IMG/VR virus record: IMGVR_UViG_3300049432_000023
Span: 1-32,241 of that record
Length of the DNA: 32,241 nucleotides
Strand: one strand, 5' to 3'
DNA from: a virus
The first letter of the stretch is position 1. Every line of letters begins with the position of its first letter. This document shows positions 5,270 to 12,549 of this stretch, in pieces. Under the pieces are notes generated by a model that saw only the letters and a program-made list of their open reading frames with translations, had not been told where the DNA came from and searched no databases. The position numbers and the translations under genes are program-made.

Positions 5270-5712
5270 GGAAAACGGCGGTCATCCTAGCCGCCCTCCT
5301 AGCCTTCCCTCTTCAACCAACCGACGCGAGACCGCTGCACAGACCTTGCGATTTCACCTGGTTCACCGGCAAGCACTCCCAGCCGTCGAGCGAGGCCGTG
5401 TACGCGATGGGCGACTGTTTCTCTCGCCGCTTCGGTGTGGACCCAGCCGCGACCCGATGCCGGATCGAAGCCGAAAGTTCAGGCTACGCCTACGCGCACC
5501 GTGACGGCTCGAGGTTCTACGGAGCGTTGCAGATCGGTTACGACCCCGACCACCCGAAACGTGAGGAGTGGGGCGCGTACTGGGGCGCCGTCGCGAAGTG
5601 GGCTCAGGTGAAGAAACCGTGGCCGGGACCGTTCAACGCAAGGGCTTCGGTCCTTGCTGGCGTGTGGCACGCAGCGCACTACGGCTGGGGAGCGTGGACG
5701 ACTTGCCGCTGA
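5266..5712 (+). CDS. Secreted lysozyme/transglycosylase-fold protein with CTG start
   Basis: The frame is open from 5230 after a TGA and has no ATG, GTG or TTG until 5398. CTG 5266 shares CTGA with the upstream stop and is preceded by GGCGGGG. It gives a clean signal peptide, LRKTAVILAALLAFPLQPTDA, then RPLHRPCDF... The mature part carries RIEAESSGY (E70 as candidate catalytic Glu) and FYGALQI (residues 84-90), the ES...GxxQ pattern of SLT/Rpf-type lysozyme folds. About 148 residues. A secreted muramidase may loosen the cell wall or block superinfection. It lies far from the lysis genes, so it may be virion-associated or early. Confidence 0.65.
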   Translation: MRKTAVILAALLAFPLQPTDARPLHRPCDFTWFTGKHSQPSSEAVYAMGDCFSRRFGVDPAATRCRIEAESSGYAYAHRDGSRFYGALQIGYDPDHPKREEWGAYWGAVAKWAQVKKPWPGPFNARASVLAGVWHAAHYGWGAWTTCR

Positions 5713-5722
5713 GGGGGACCGC

Positions 5723-5911
5723 GTGAACGACCGAGCCAAGCGTCTCCTCCTCGCTGCGTCTCTATCCGCCGTGAACCTCATGGCGTCCATCCCCGACGCA
5801 TGGGCCTGGTCACTTCAACCTCTGCGTCAAGCCTTGATGCGCGAGTCGAGAGCAGCGGTGAACAGGGAACGGATGAAGCAGAGCGTGGCCCGGGACCTCG
5901 AACGCCTCTAG
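5723..5911 (+). CDS. Small protein with hydrophobic N-terminal segment
   Basis: GTG at 5723 follows GAGGGGGA (5711-5718). The 62-residue product has a short basic start (MNDRAKR), a hydrophobic stretch (LLLAASLSAVNLMASIPDAW) that could be a signal anchor or secretion signal, and a basic helical tail. It sits directly after the secreted lysozyme-like gene and may work with it at the membrane, but no family is recognised. Confidence 0.6.
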   Translation: MNDRAKRLLLAASLSAVNLMASIPDAWAWSLQPLRQALMRESRAAVNRERMKQSVARDLERL

Positions 5912-5930
5912 CCAAGAAGGGGCAACCTTT

Positions 5931-6329
5931 ATGAGCGGTGGAACCGGCTACAGGCCCCTTCTCATCAAGCAAGGCTCCACGTTCGATGAGACGTGGACGT
6001 GGTATCCCGGTGGGGCCTACAACGTCGCCACGAAGACCGCTATCGGATCTCCGGTAGACCTCACGGGTTGGTCGGCCCGGATGCAGATACGTCGCCGAGC
6101 AGAAGACCCCGGCCCACCCCTGCTCAGTCTCACCGATGGGGACGGGATTACTCTTGGGGGCGAGGCAGGGACCATCCGCATCGTCATCGACGCCGACGTG
6201 TCCTCTGCTTGGACGTGGCGATCGGGCGAGTACGACCTCGAGATGGTCGACCCCGACGGCAAGCCGTGGCGCAAGCTCGAAGGCGACGTGAAGGTGTCAC
6301 CTGAGGTCACGCGAGAAGAGGAAAGCTAG
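5931..6329 (+). CDS. Phage structural protein with Ig-like/BppU-type N-terminal fold
   Basis: ATG with AAGGGG (5917-5922). The 132-residue product follows a pattern seen in many siphovirus tail regions: LLIKQGSTFDETWTW, then PVDLTGWSARMQIRRR, SLTDGDGITLGG, IRIVIDADVSSAW, YDLEMVDPDGKPWRKLEGDV and a final VSPEVTRE. This is the beta-sandwich often found at the head of fibre or baseplate accessory operons. It opens the fibre gene block here. Probably an adaptor between tail tip and fibre (inference). Confidence 0.65.
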   Translation: MSGGTGYRPLLIKQGSTFDETWTWYPGGAYNVATKTAIGSPVDLTGWSARMQIRRRAEDPGPPLLSLTDGDGITLGGEAGTIRIVIDADVSSAWTWRSGEYDLEMVDPDGKPWRKLEGDVKVSPEVTREEES

Positions 6330-6722
6330 GTGCCCGGGGACGACCCCGAAGTATTCGTCCTCGAAGGCGACCCAGAAGTCTTCGTCCTCGAGGGCGCAGA
6401 ACCAGAGGTAATCATCCTCGAAGGCGACGTTGAACCAGAGGTCATCGAGGTCAGCATCGCTGGCCCCCAAGGCCCCCCCGGTGTCGGTCTCCTGGTCCGC
6501 GAACCGCTGATAGGTGACATCGACGGCAGCAACCGAACCTTCCTGACCTCCGCCCCTTACAAGCCGGGGACGACTCAGCCTTTCTGGAACGGGTTGCTCC
6601 AAGCCCCCGGAGAAGACGCCGACTACACCGAGACCGCAGCCGACGAAGTGACGTTCAGCGTCTCAGCGGTTCCCGAATCCGGTGACACCGTATCCATCGT
6701 GTATGTGAAGGAGAGCACATGA
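6330..6722 (+). CDS. Tail-fibre-associated protein with acidic repeats and collagen triplets
   Basis: GTG at 6330 follows AGAAGAGGAAAG and abuts the previous TAG. The N-terminal 35 residues are a near-repeat of DPEVFVLEG-type units (DPEVFVLEG twice, then EPEVIILEG and EPEVIEVS). A short collagen-like GPQGPPGVG follows. The C-terminal domain (FLTSAPYKPGT...FWNGLLQAPGEDADY...GDTVSIVY) is the small beta domain common in phage fibre proteins. It also resembles the end of the next protein (EEVYLNGILQESGAGTDY). 130 residues. Confidence 0.7.
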   Translation: MPGDDPEVFVLEGDPEVFVLEGAEPEVIILEGDVEPEVIEVSIAGPQGPPGVGLLVREPLIGDIDGSNRTFLTSAPYKPGTTQPFWNGLLQAPGEDADYTETAADEVTFSVSAVPESGDTVSIVYVKEST

Positions 6723-7882
6723 CGACCACCCGCATCAGAGGGAACAAGCAGATTCAGGACGGCACCATCGAAGACGCCCAGATCGCGTCCGCTGCCGCCA
6801 TCGCACTGTCCAAGCTGGCCGAGGCCGTCCTGCAGGCCGACGGCGGGCAGGCGATGACGGGAGACCTTCCGGCGGGTGGTCATGCCATCACTGGACTCGC
6901 AGACCCGACGAACGCCCAGGACGCAGCGACGAAGGCATGGGTGTTGGCGAACTCAGCCGGGCCAACGACCTCCGCCACCGTCCGAGCGGCGACGACCGCC
7001 AACATCACGCTCTCAGGGACGCAGACAGTCGACGGTGTCGCGCTCTCGGTTGCGGACACGGTGCTCGTCAAGGCACAGACGCTCCCGAAGAACAACGGCC
7101 TGTACGCCGTGGCATCGGGGGCTTGGACTCGCCTTGCAGGCATGGATGCCTGGGCCGAGGTGCCTGGGGTCATCGTCTCTGTCGAAGAGGGAGGTCAGGC
7201 CGACACGCTGTGGCTCTCCACGGCGGATGCGGGCGGCACGCTCGGCACGACCGACATCACATTCATCCAGCTTCCGGGACCCTCTGATCTTCTCGCCGGC
7301 GCGGGGCTCACCCGAACCGGTCAGACTGTGGACGTGGTGGCGGGTGACAACTCCCTCGTCGTCAATGCCAACGAGTTGCATGTGAAGCTGGACGCGAACG
7401 GCGGCGTGGAACTCGGGTCTTCGGCGGGTCTCGACGTGAAGCTCGATGGCGGCACATTGGGCAAGGGGTCTGCCGGGGTCAAGGTCGCTTCTGGCGGGGT
7501 GACGGGAACCGAACTCGCCTCTTCGGTTGCCGGGGACGGTCTCGCCGGTGGAGGCGGCTCGGCGCTTTCGGTGAACGTGGACGGCTCCACGATCGAAACA
7601 AACGCCGACGCTCTGCGAGTGAAGGACGCTGGTATCACGGCGGCGAAGCTCGGGGCGAACGCGAGGCGAGTGGTTCGCGAGACACCAACGGGAGCGGTGG
7701 ACGGTGCCAACACGTCCTACACCCTCGCCAACACTCCGACGGCGGGCTCAGAGGAGGTTTACCTCAACGGGATCTTGCAGGAATCGGGAGCGGGCACGGA
7801 TTACACGATCAGCGGCGGGACCATCACGTATCTGACCGCGCCCGGCACCGGCGACCGTCTGCGCGTGTCGTACATGCACTGA
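6719..7882 (+). CDS. Tail fibre protein
   Basis: ATGA overlap start; 387 residues. The N-terminus IRGNKQIQDGTIEDAQIAS and the AAAIALSKLAE segment are typical of siphovirus fibre proteins, as is MTGDLPAGGHAITGLADPTNAQDAATKAWV. A central domain with TANITLSGTQTVDGVALSVADTVLVKAQT is also recurrent in fibres. The C-terminal 60 residues form the VDGANTSYTLANTP...EEVYLNGILQESG domain shared with the upstream gene. Low-complexity Gly/Ala/Ser/Asp repeats lie between. Likely trimeric and involved in host binding. Confidence 0.8.
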   Translation: MTTTRIRGNKQIQDGTIEDAQIASAAAIALSKLAEAVLQADGGQAMTGDLPAGGHAITGLADPTNAQDAATKAWVLANSAGPTTSATVRAATTANITLSGTQTVDGVALSVADTVLVKAQTLPKNNGLYAVASGAWTRLAGMDAWAEVPGVIVSVEEGGQADTLWLSTADAGGTLGTTDITFIQLPGPSDLLAGAGLTRTGQTVDVVAGDNSLVVNANELHVKLDANGGVELGSSAGLDVKLDGGTLGKGSAGVKVASGGVTGTELASSVAGDGLAGGGGSALSVNVDGSTIETNADALRVKDAGITAAKLGANARRVVRETPTGAVDGANTSYTLANTPTAGSEEVYLNGILQESGAGTDYTISGGTITYLTAPGTGDRLRVSYMH

Positions 7883-9333
7883 TGGCCCGCACCCAGCCGA
7901 CCGGCAAACAGATCGCGGACGGTTCGATCCAGCGCGACGACGTCGACATCACCACGGCGGGACAGGCGCTCGTTCGCAAGCTCGTCCAGGGCGGCGGCGT
8001 CCTGCTCTCATCGACGGGAGCGGATGCCGGAACAGGTGACGTTACGGTCACGGGCGACGTCGCCACGGACCCGCTATTCGACGCCAAGGGCGACGTCATC
8101 GTCGGGTCTGCCAACAACGCGGCAGGAAGACTTGGGGTCGGTGCAGACACACAGGTTCTCACCGCCGACGCGGCACAAAGTCTCGGAGTGAAGTGGGCTG
8201 CTCCCGCGGGAGGTGCTCCGTCCGGTTCGGCGGGTGGCGACCTCGCGGGAACCTATCCGAATCCCACGGTAGCGAAGGCGTCCGGCACGCTGGCCCTTGC
8301 GGGCGCGGTCACGACAGATACCTCAACCGGGGCCATCACCGACCTCTCGATCACGAACGTGGTCTACCGCTGGAACGGAGCCTCGGCTGCCACGCTGCAC
8401 GGCATCGCGGCTCCCGCTGAGGGCCGCGTAGTGATCGTGGAAAACGTGACGACGAACCAAACGCTGACCATCGCCCATCAGTCCGCGACGGAGACCACCG
8501 CGGGGCGACGAATCATCTGCCAGGACGCGGCGGACTTTGCTCTCAACGCTGGTTCGTCCGTGCTGCTGGAGTACGACAACACGACCGCACGGTGGCGCGT
8601 TGTCCTGCTAGGAACGCACGGTGGCGCGGCAACGGCAATCGGGAGCGCGTACGGCGGCGATGCGGGAGGACTCGCATCTCGCGCTGGGCATATCCACAAC
8701 ACCGGTGCGGGAACACCAAGCACTCAGGCGTTCGGGGACGCTGCCGCTACAGGGTCGGGCCCCGCTGCGGCGATGACGGACCACAAGCACGCGATGATGG
8801 CGTCACCAGCTCGGACTCCTCTGGCTGCCATCACACCGTGGAGTGAGGAATCCATCGGCACCATGCTCGCGGCAATCGCATCCATTGCTCCCGCCTCCGG
8901 TGCATGGGTGACTGCTCAGACAGGGCTCTACGTCCCCTTCACCATCGAAGCGAGCTTCACCGCCAAGAAGATGTTCTGGTACAACGGTGCGACGGCAAGC
9001 GGCAACATCGACGTGGCGATCTACAACGACTCCGGGGCTCGCCAGGTCAGTCAGGGATCGACTGCTCAGTCGGGAATCAACGCCATCCAAGAGGTGGATA
9101 TCGGAGACACCGTGCTCGCCCCCGGTCGCTACTGGATGGCGATTGCGGGCGGCGCGACTTCGCTGACGTTCTTCGCCGTCCTGCCCACGCTCGCCATGCT
9201 CCGCGCTCTCGGTTGCTACACGCAGGCGGCTCTCGGAACTTCACCTGCGCTGCCGAGTACCGCTACGTGGGTGTCTCCGGCAACGGCAGAGCGCATCCCG
9301 GTGTTCGGGATTCTCGGAGGTCCGGTGCCGTGA
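7882..9333 (+). CDS. Tail fibre protein with C-terminal receptor-binding-like domain
   Basis: The ATG overlaps the previous TGA by one base. 483 residues. The N-terminus (TGKQIADGSIQRDDVDITTAGQ) is a fibre attachment motif. DPLFDAKGDVIVGSANNAAGRLGVGADTQVL is the common fibre repeat with variants across many phages. SAGGDLAGTYPNPTVAK is another fibre signature. The last 165 residues (ITPWSEESIG... to VFGILGGPVP) are a beta-rich domain repeated as the next gene. The domain probably recognises the cell surface. Confidence 0.8.
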   Translation: MARTQPTGKQIADGSIQRDDVDITTAGQALVRKLVQGGGVLLSSTGADAGTGDVTVTGDVATDPLFDAKGDVIVGSANNAAGRLGVGADTQVLTADAAQSLGVKWAAPAGGAPSGSAGGDLAGTYPNPTVAKASGTLALAGAVTTDTSTGAITDLSITNVVYRWNGASAATLHGIAAPAEGRVVIVENVTTNQTLTIAHQSATETTAGRRIICQDAADFALNAGSSVLLEYDNTTARWRVVLLGTHGGAATAIGSAYGGDAGGLASRAGHIHNTGAGTPSTQAFGDAAATGSGPAAAMTDHKHAMMASPARTPLAAITPWSEESIGTMLAAIASIAPASGAWVTAQTGLYVPFTIEASFTAKKMFWYNGATASGNIDVAIYNDSGARQVSQGSTAQSGINAIQEVDIGDTVLAPGRYWMAIAGGATSLTFFAVLPTLAMLRALGCYTQAALGTSPALPSTATWVSPATAERIPVFGILGGPVP

Positions 9334-9863
9334 CCAACCCGGTCATCACGCCGTGGAGCAAGGAGTCCATTGGGAGGTTCTTGTCCGCACAGTCTGTCGC
9401 TGCGCCTGCTCTAGGTGGCGGTGGGGCAACTGGTGGTGTGAACAACCGTGTGCTGTACGTCCCGTTCACGCTCCGCGAGTCCGTCACCGCGAAGAAGATG
9501 TTCTGGTACAACGGAACCACTCCGCTGTCCAATCACGTTGACGTGGGAATCTACGATGAGACCCAGGCCAAACTCGTCTCTACGGGGTCAACCGTTCAGA
9601 CCGGCGCGTCCGTAACCCAAGAAGTTGACATTGCCGACACTGTGATCCCGGCAGGTCGTAACTGGATGGCGTTCGTGACGGACGTCATCAGTTCCAACAC
9701 GTTCCTCGGGGCTCTGTCTGTGAGCCAACATCAGTGGAGAGCAATGGGCTGCTACAAGAACTCCTCTGACGTTTTCCCGCTGCCCTCTCCTGGAGTGTTC
9801 GCAGTAGGCGCCGCGTCGGTGTTCCTCCCGATATTCGGCATCATCTGTGGTCCAGTCCCATGA
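9330..9863 (+). CDS. Stand-alone paralogue of the fibre C-terminal domain
   Basis: GTG with GTGA overlap; 177 residues. Nearly its whole length aligns with the end of the preceding fibre: ITPWSKESIG, YVPFTLRESVTAKKMFWYNG, VDVGIYDETQAKLVSTGST, QEVDIADTVIPAGRNWMA and a final IFGIICGPVP. It has no shaft or attachment region. It is therefore a detached copy, which might form a mixed tip, a second receptor specificity or a fibre chaperone. Confidence 0.75.
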   Translation: MTNPVITPWSKESIGRFLSAQSVAAPALGGGGATGGVNNRVLYVPFTLRESVTAKKMFWYNGTTPLSNHVDVGIYDETQAKLVSTGSTVQTGASVTQEVDIADTVIPAGRNWMAFVTDVISSNTFLGALSVSQHQWRAMGCYKNSSDVFPLPSPGVFAVGAASVFLPIFGIICGPVP

Positions 9864-9919
9864 CCTCCTTCGGTGAAGTCCTCCAAGCACAGACGAATCC
9901 CATGAGCGAGAAGGAGTGA
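9860..9919 (+). CDS. Very short coupling ORF
   Basis: ATG overlaps the preceding stop (ATGA) and reads MTSFGEVLQAQTNPMSEKE before TGA 9917-9919, which overlaps the next GTG. Only 19 residues. It may simply carry ribosomes from the fibre gene to the HNH gene; its GAGAAGGAG end also supplies the ribosome binding site for that gene. Confidence 0.4.
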   Translation: MTSFGEVLQAQTNPMSEKE

Positions 9920-10224
9920 GCAGGAGGACGAAGCCCCTGCCGAAAGGCTGGGAGAAGACGCGCAAGCGCATCCTCGAGCGTGATGGATACAGGTGCCGAG
10001 GCATCGATGGTCCATGTGGACGAAGAGCAACTGAAGTGGATCACGTCATCCCAGCCTTCGAGGGTGGAGGAGACGAGGACTCGAACCTCGTCAGTCTGTG
10101 CAGGCCCTGTCACGCCACGAAGAGCGGCAGGGAAGCTAACCGAGCCTCACGGCGTGTGCCTCGTCTGACGTACGCGCAGAGGAAACGTAGGACGCTTGAG
10201 CCTCACCCGGGGTTGCTGCGATAA
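9916..10224 (+). CDS. HNH endonuclease (packaging-associated)
   Basis: GTG with GAGAAGGAG upstream; 102 residues. Residues 25-35 give YRCRGIDGPCG, then EVDHVIPAFEGGGDEDSNLVSLCRPCHATK: D42-H43, N57, C62/C65 and H66 complete the zinc-bound HNH site together with C27 and C34. HNH proteins next to terminase genes in cos phages stimulate terminase cleavage (established for HK97-type phages). Position immediately left of the putative cos region and terminase small subunit fits that role. Confidence 0.9.
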   Translation: MSRRTKPLPKGWEKTRKRILERDGYRCRGIDGPCGRRATEVDHVIPAFEGGGDEDSNLVSLCRPCHATKSGREANRASRRVPRLTYAQRKRRTLEPHPGLLR

Positions 10225-10476
10225 GCAACTGAGAGGTTGCGCTTTCACACAAGTGGGGTTGCGTGGGCAGCGCAACTCACAAACCCCCCTAGGGTGGGGC
10301 ATACCCCCCACCCCCGCGCCCACACGGACCGGCGGGTCATTAGGGTGAGAGATCGCCCCCGGGTTTGGTTGCCTGTAAGCGCAACCCCAAGGTTGCATCC
10401 CCATGCACCCCCCCCTGTACAGAAGAAGCAACGGCAGCCGACACGGCACGCCGGGCGACACGCGCAAGGAGGCCCG
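10225..10476 (+). other. Non-coding repeat-rich region, candidate cos packaging site
   Basis: 252 bp with no credible ORF between HNH and terminase small subunit. GGTTGC occurs at 10211, 10235, 10257, 10367 and 10391, with inverted GCAAC at 10225, 10272 and 10381, forming several short hairpins. GGGTGGGG (10292-10299) pairs with CCCCACCC (10306-10313). ACCCCCC recurs at 10283, 10303 and 10407. Such clustered repeats beside terminase genes fit terminase binding sites and a cos nick site. The exact ends cannot be seen. Confidence 0.6.
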
Positions 10477-10917
10477 ATGGGTTCCAGAGGTCCAGTCCCG
10501 AAGAGAAGCACGACCCGAGCTGGTCACAGGGCGAAGGGCGACAAGCCCGAGACGATCGAGTCACACGCGATCTGTTCAGTTCCCGATCCCGACCCCGCTT
10601 GGGACCTTGCTGCGCTGGCTTGGTATGAGTCCCTCCCCAAGAGCGGTCAGAGCCGCTACTACGAGCCGAGTGATTGGCAGGTCGCCAAGATCACGGCTTC
10701 GATGCTCTCGAAGCTCCTGAGCGCCGATCGACCGAGCGCGGAGCTCTTCAAGGCCGTCGATGCCGCGATGGACAAGCTCGGCGTGACGGAAGGCGCGAGG
10801 CGTCGCATGCGGATCGAGGTCAATCGGCCCGGTCAGGACGCCGAGGGTGACCCGAAGGTGGTCGAGGCGGCGAAGAAGGCCGTGACCGAGCGGTATCTCA
10901 AGCTGGCGAAGGGGTGA
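10477..10917 (+). CDS. terS: Terminase small subunit
   Basis: ATG follows AAGGAGG (10467-10473); 146 residues. The N-terminus MGSRGPVPKRSTTRAGHR is the hallmark of P27-type small terminases. A helical body follows (WYESLPKSGQSRYYEPSDWQ, ITASMLSKLLSADRPSAELF, GVTEGARRRMRIEVNR). The protein recognises the packaging site and feeds DNA to the large subunit. The in-frame extension upstream to 10237 lacks a ribosome binding site and lies in the cos-like region. The stop is coupled to terL by GTGA. Confidence 0.9.
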   Translation: MGSRGPVPKRSTTRAGHRAKGDKPETIESHAICSVPDPDPAWDLAALAWYESLPKSGQSRYYEPSDWQVAKITASMLSKLLSADRPSAELFKAVDAAMDKLGVTEGARRRMRIEVNRPGQDAEGDPKVVEAAKKAVTERYLKLAKG

Positions 10918-12536
10918 GCGTAGAGGTTCCTCCGAAGGCCGCGATCTTCGCTCCCGAAGGCTGGCCGGCGTGGCCGGAACGAACCATCTTCGTCCAGGTC
11001 GCGGACTGGTGCTACAAGCACCTCGTCCAACCGGACGGTCCGAACGCCGGGGACCCGTGGGAGTTCACCGACCAGCAAGCCCTGATCCTCAGCTACTGGT
11101 TCGCCTTCGACGCCGAGGCCAAGTGGCTGTTCCGCCGCGGGACCGTGCGGATGATGAAGGGATGGGGCAAGGACCCTCTCGCCGCGGTTCTGTCGATGGT
11201 GGAGCTCTGCGGCCCGAGCCGGGTAGACCCGATGACCAAGAGTGGTGTGAGATACCGCTCACCGTGGGTGGACATCGCTGCGGTGTCCAGGGACCAGACC
11301 CGGACCACGATGCGGTTGTTCCCGCAGATGGTTCCGAAGCCGACGGTCGAGCGGTTCAGTCTCGACGTCAACAAGGAGATCATCTACGCCGAGGGTGGCG
11401 CGGGAGTCATCCAGGCGGTGACGAGTTCGCCGGCCTCGCTCGAGGGGGGCAGGTCGTCGCTGGTCATCCGCAACGAGGTCCAGTTCTGGTTCTCCACCAA
11501 CGAGGGTCATGCGATGGCCGAGGTCATCGACGGGAACCTTGCGAAAGGTAGAGGCGGAGACGCGAGGGCACTGTCCTTCTGTAACGCTCATGTTCCCGGT
11601 GAGGATTCGGTCGGAGAGCGGGAGTGGGACGCCTGGCAGGCTATCCAGCGGGGCGACACTCGCGTCAAGGACGTGTTCTACGTCGCCTACGAAGCTCCAC
11701 CGCAGACGGATTTGACGGACGAGACGAGTCTCAAGGCGGGGCTTGAAGCGGCCCGGGACGACTCGAAGTGGCTGGTGGTCGATCGCCTTGTCGCTGAAGT
11801 TTGGGACCCGCGGACCACGCCGAGCGAGGCGCGGAGGAAGTACCTGAACCAGGTGGTCGCCGCGGAGGACGCGTGGCTGACGCCGCACGAGTGGCGCTCC
11901 TGCGAGGTCCCGGACGCCGTGCTGGAGCTCGGGACGCAGGTCACGCTCGGGTTCGACGGCTCGAAGAGCGAAGACCACACAGGGCTGGTTGCAACAAGGG
12001 TCGAGGACGGCTGCGAGTTCGTGTGGGGTCATTGGGACCCACAGACAATGGGCGGCGAGATCGACCGGGTCAGGGTGGATGCGGCGGTCGCGAAAGCGTT
12101 TGAGGACCTCGATGTCGTCGCGTTCTACTCGGACCTCCACCCGTTCGAGTCCTACGTCGATGCGTGGGAACGGGAGTTCGGCCGGGTCGATAGATACCGG
12201 GGGCTCTGCATAGGGGCCAGCCCGAAGCACGCGATCGCGTGGGACATGCGGGGGCGCTCCGTGGACTTCACCCGAGCGGCCGAGCGGTTTCACGCTGAAG
12301 TCACGGACAAGGTGCTGAAGTTCGCGCCGTCCAGTGTGTTGACGGAGCACGCGCTCAACGCACGTCGAAGGCCAGGTCGGGCTGGGGTGACGTTCGGCAA
12401 GGAGACGCGAGAGTCAACCCGTCGGGTGGACCTTCTCGCGGCGTGTGTGCTTTCTCGGCTCGCGTGGCACGACTACATGGCGTTGCCGAAGCTCAAGAAG
12501 CGCAGAGCGAGAACCGGCAAGGCTGTATTCGCTTGA
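10914..12536 (+). CDS. terL: Terminase large subunit
   Basis: GTGA-coupled start; 540 residues. ATPase motifs: a degenerate Walker A, MMKGWGKD (80-87), and a Walker-B-like SSLVIRNEVQFW (181-192) with E188 as probable catalytic carboxylate. The usual Asp before it is replaced by Asn. The C-terminal nuclease half starts VTLGFDGSKSEDHTGLV (D348) and has VVAFYSDLHPFESYV (about 401-415) and a late RRVDLLAACVLSRLA. The motor pumps DNA into the procapsid and cuts it at the ends. Length and motif order are normal for actinophage large terminases. Confidence 0.92.
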   Translation: MSVEVPPKAAIFAPEGWPAWPERTIFVQVADWCYKHLVQPDGPNAGDPWEFTDQQALILSYWFAFDAEAKWLFRRGTVRMMKGWGKDPLAAVLSMVELCGPSRVDPMTKSGVRYRSPWVDIAAVSRDQTRTTMRLFPQMVPKPTVERFSLDVNKEIIYAEGGAGVIQAVTSSPASLEGGRSSLVIRNEVQFWFSTNEGHAMAEVIDGNLAKGRGGDARALSFCNAHVPGEDSVGEREWDAWQAIQRGDTRVKDVFYVAYEAPPQTDLTDETSLKAGLEAARDDSKWLVVDRLVAEVWDPRTTPSEARRKYLNQVVAAEDAWLTPHEWRSCEVPDAVLELGTQVTLGFDGSKSEDHTGLVATRVEDGCEFVWGHWDPQTMGGEIDRVRVDAAVAKAFEDLDVVAFYSDLHPFESYVDAWEREFGRVDRYRGLCIGASPKHAIAWDMRGRSVDFTRAAERFHAEVTDKVLKFAPSSVLTEHALNARRRPGRAGVTFGKETRESTRRVDLLAACVLSRLAWHDYMALPKLKKRRARTGKAVFA

Positions 12537-12549
12537 CGAAGGGCGGGCC

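Noticed and set aside
9353-9541. Alternative ORFs inside the fibre genes
   Set aside because: Several open frames overlap the fibre genes on both strands, but none has a ribosome binding site or coherent domain.
10237-10476. N-terminal extension of the terminase small subunit
   Set aside because: ATG 10477 has AAGGAGG and starts the standard MGSRGPVPK; the upstream part lies in the repeat-rich non-coding region.
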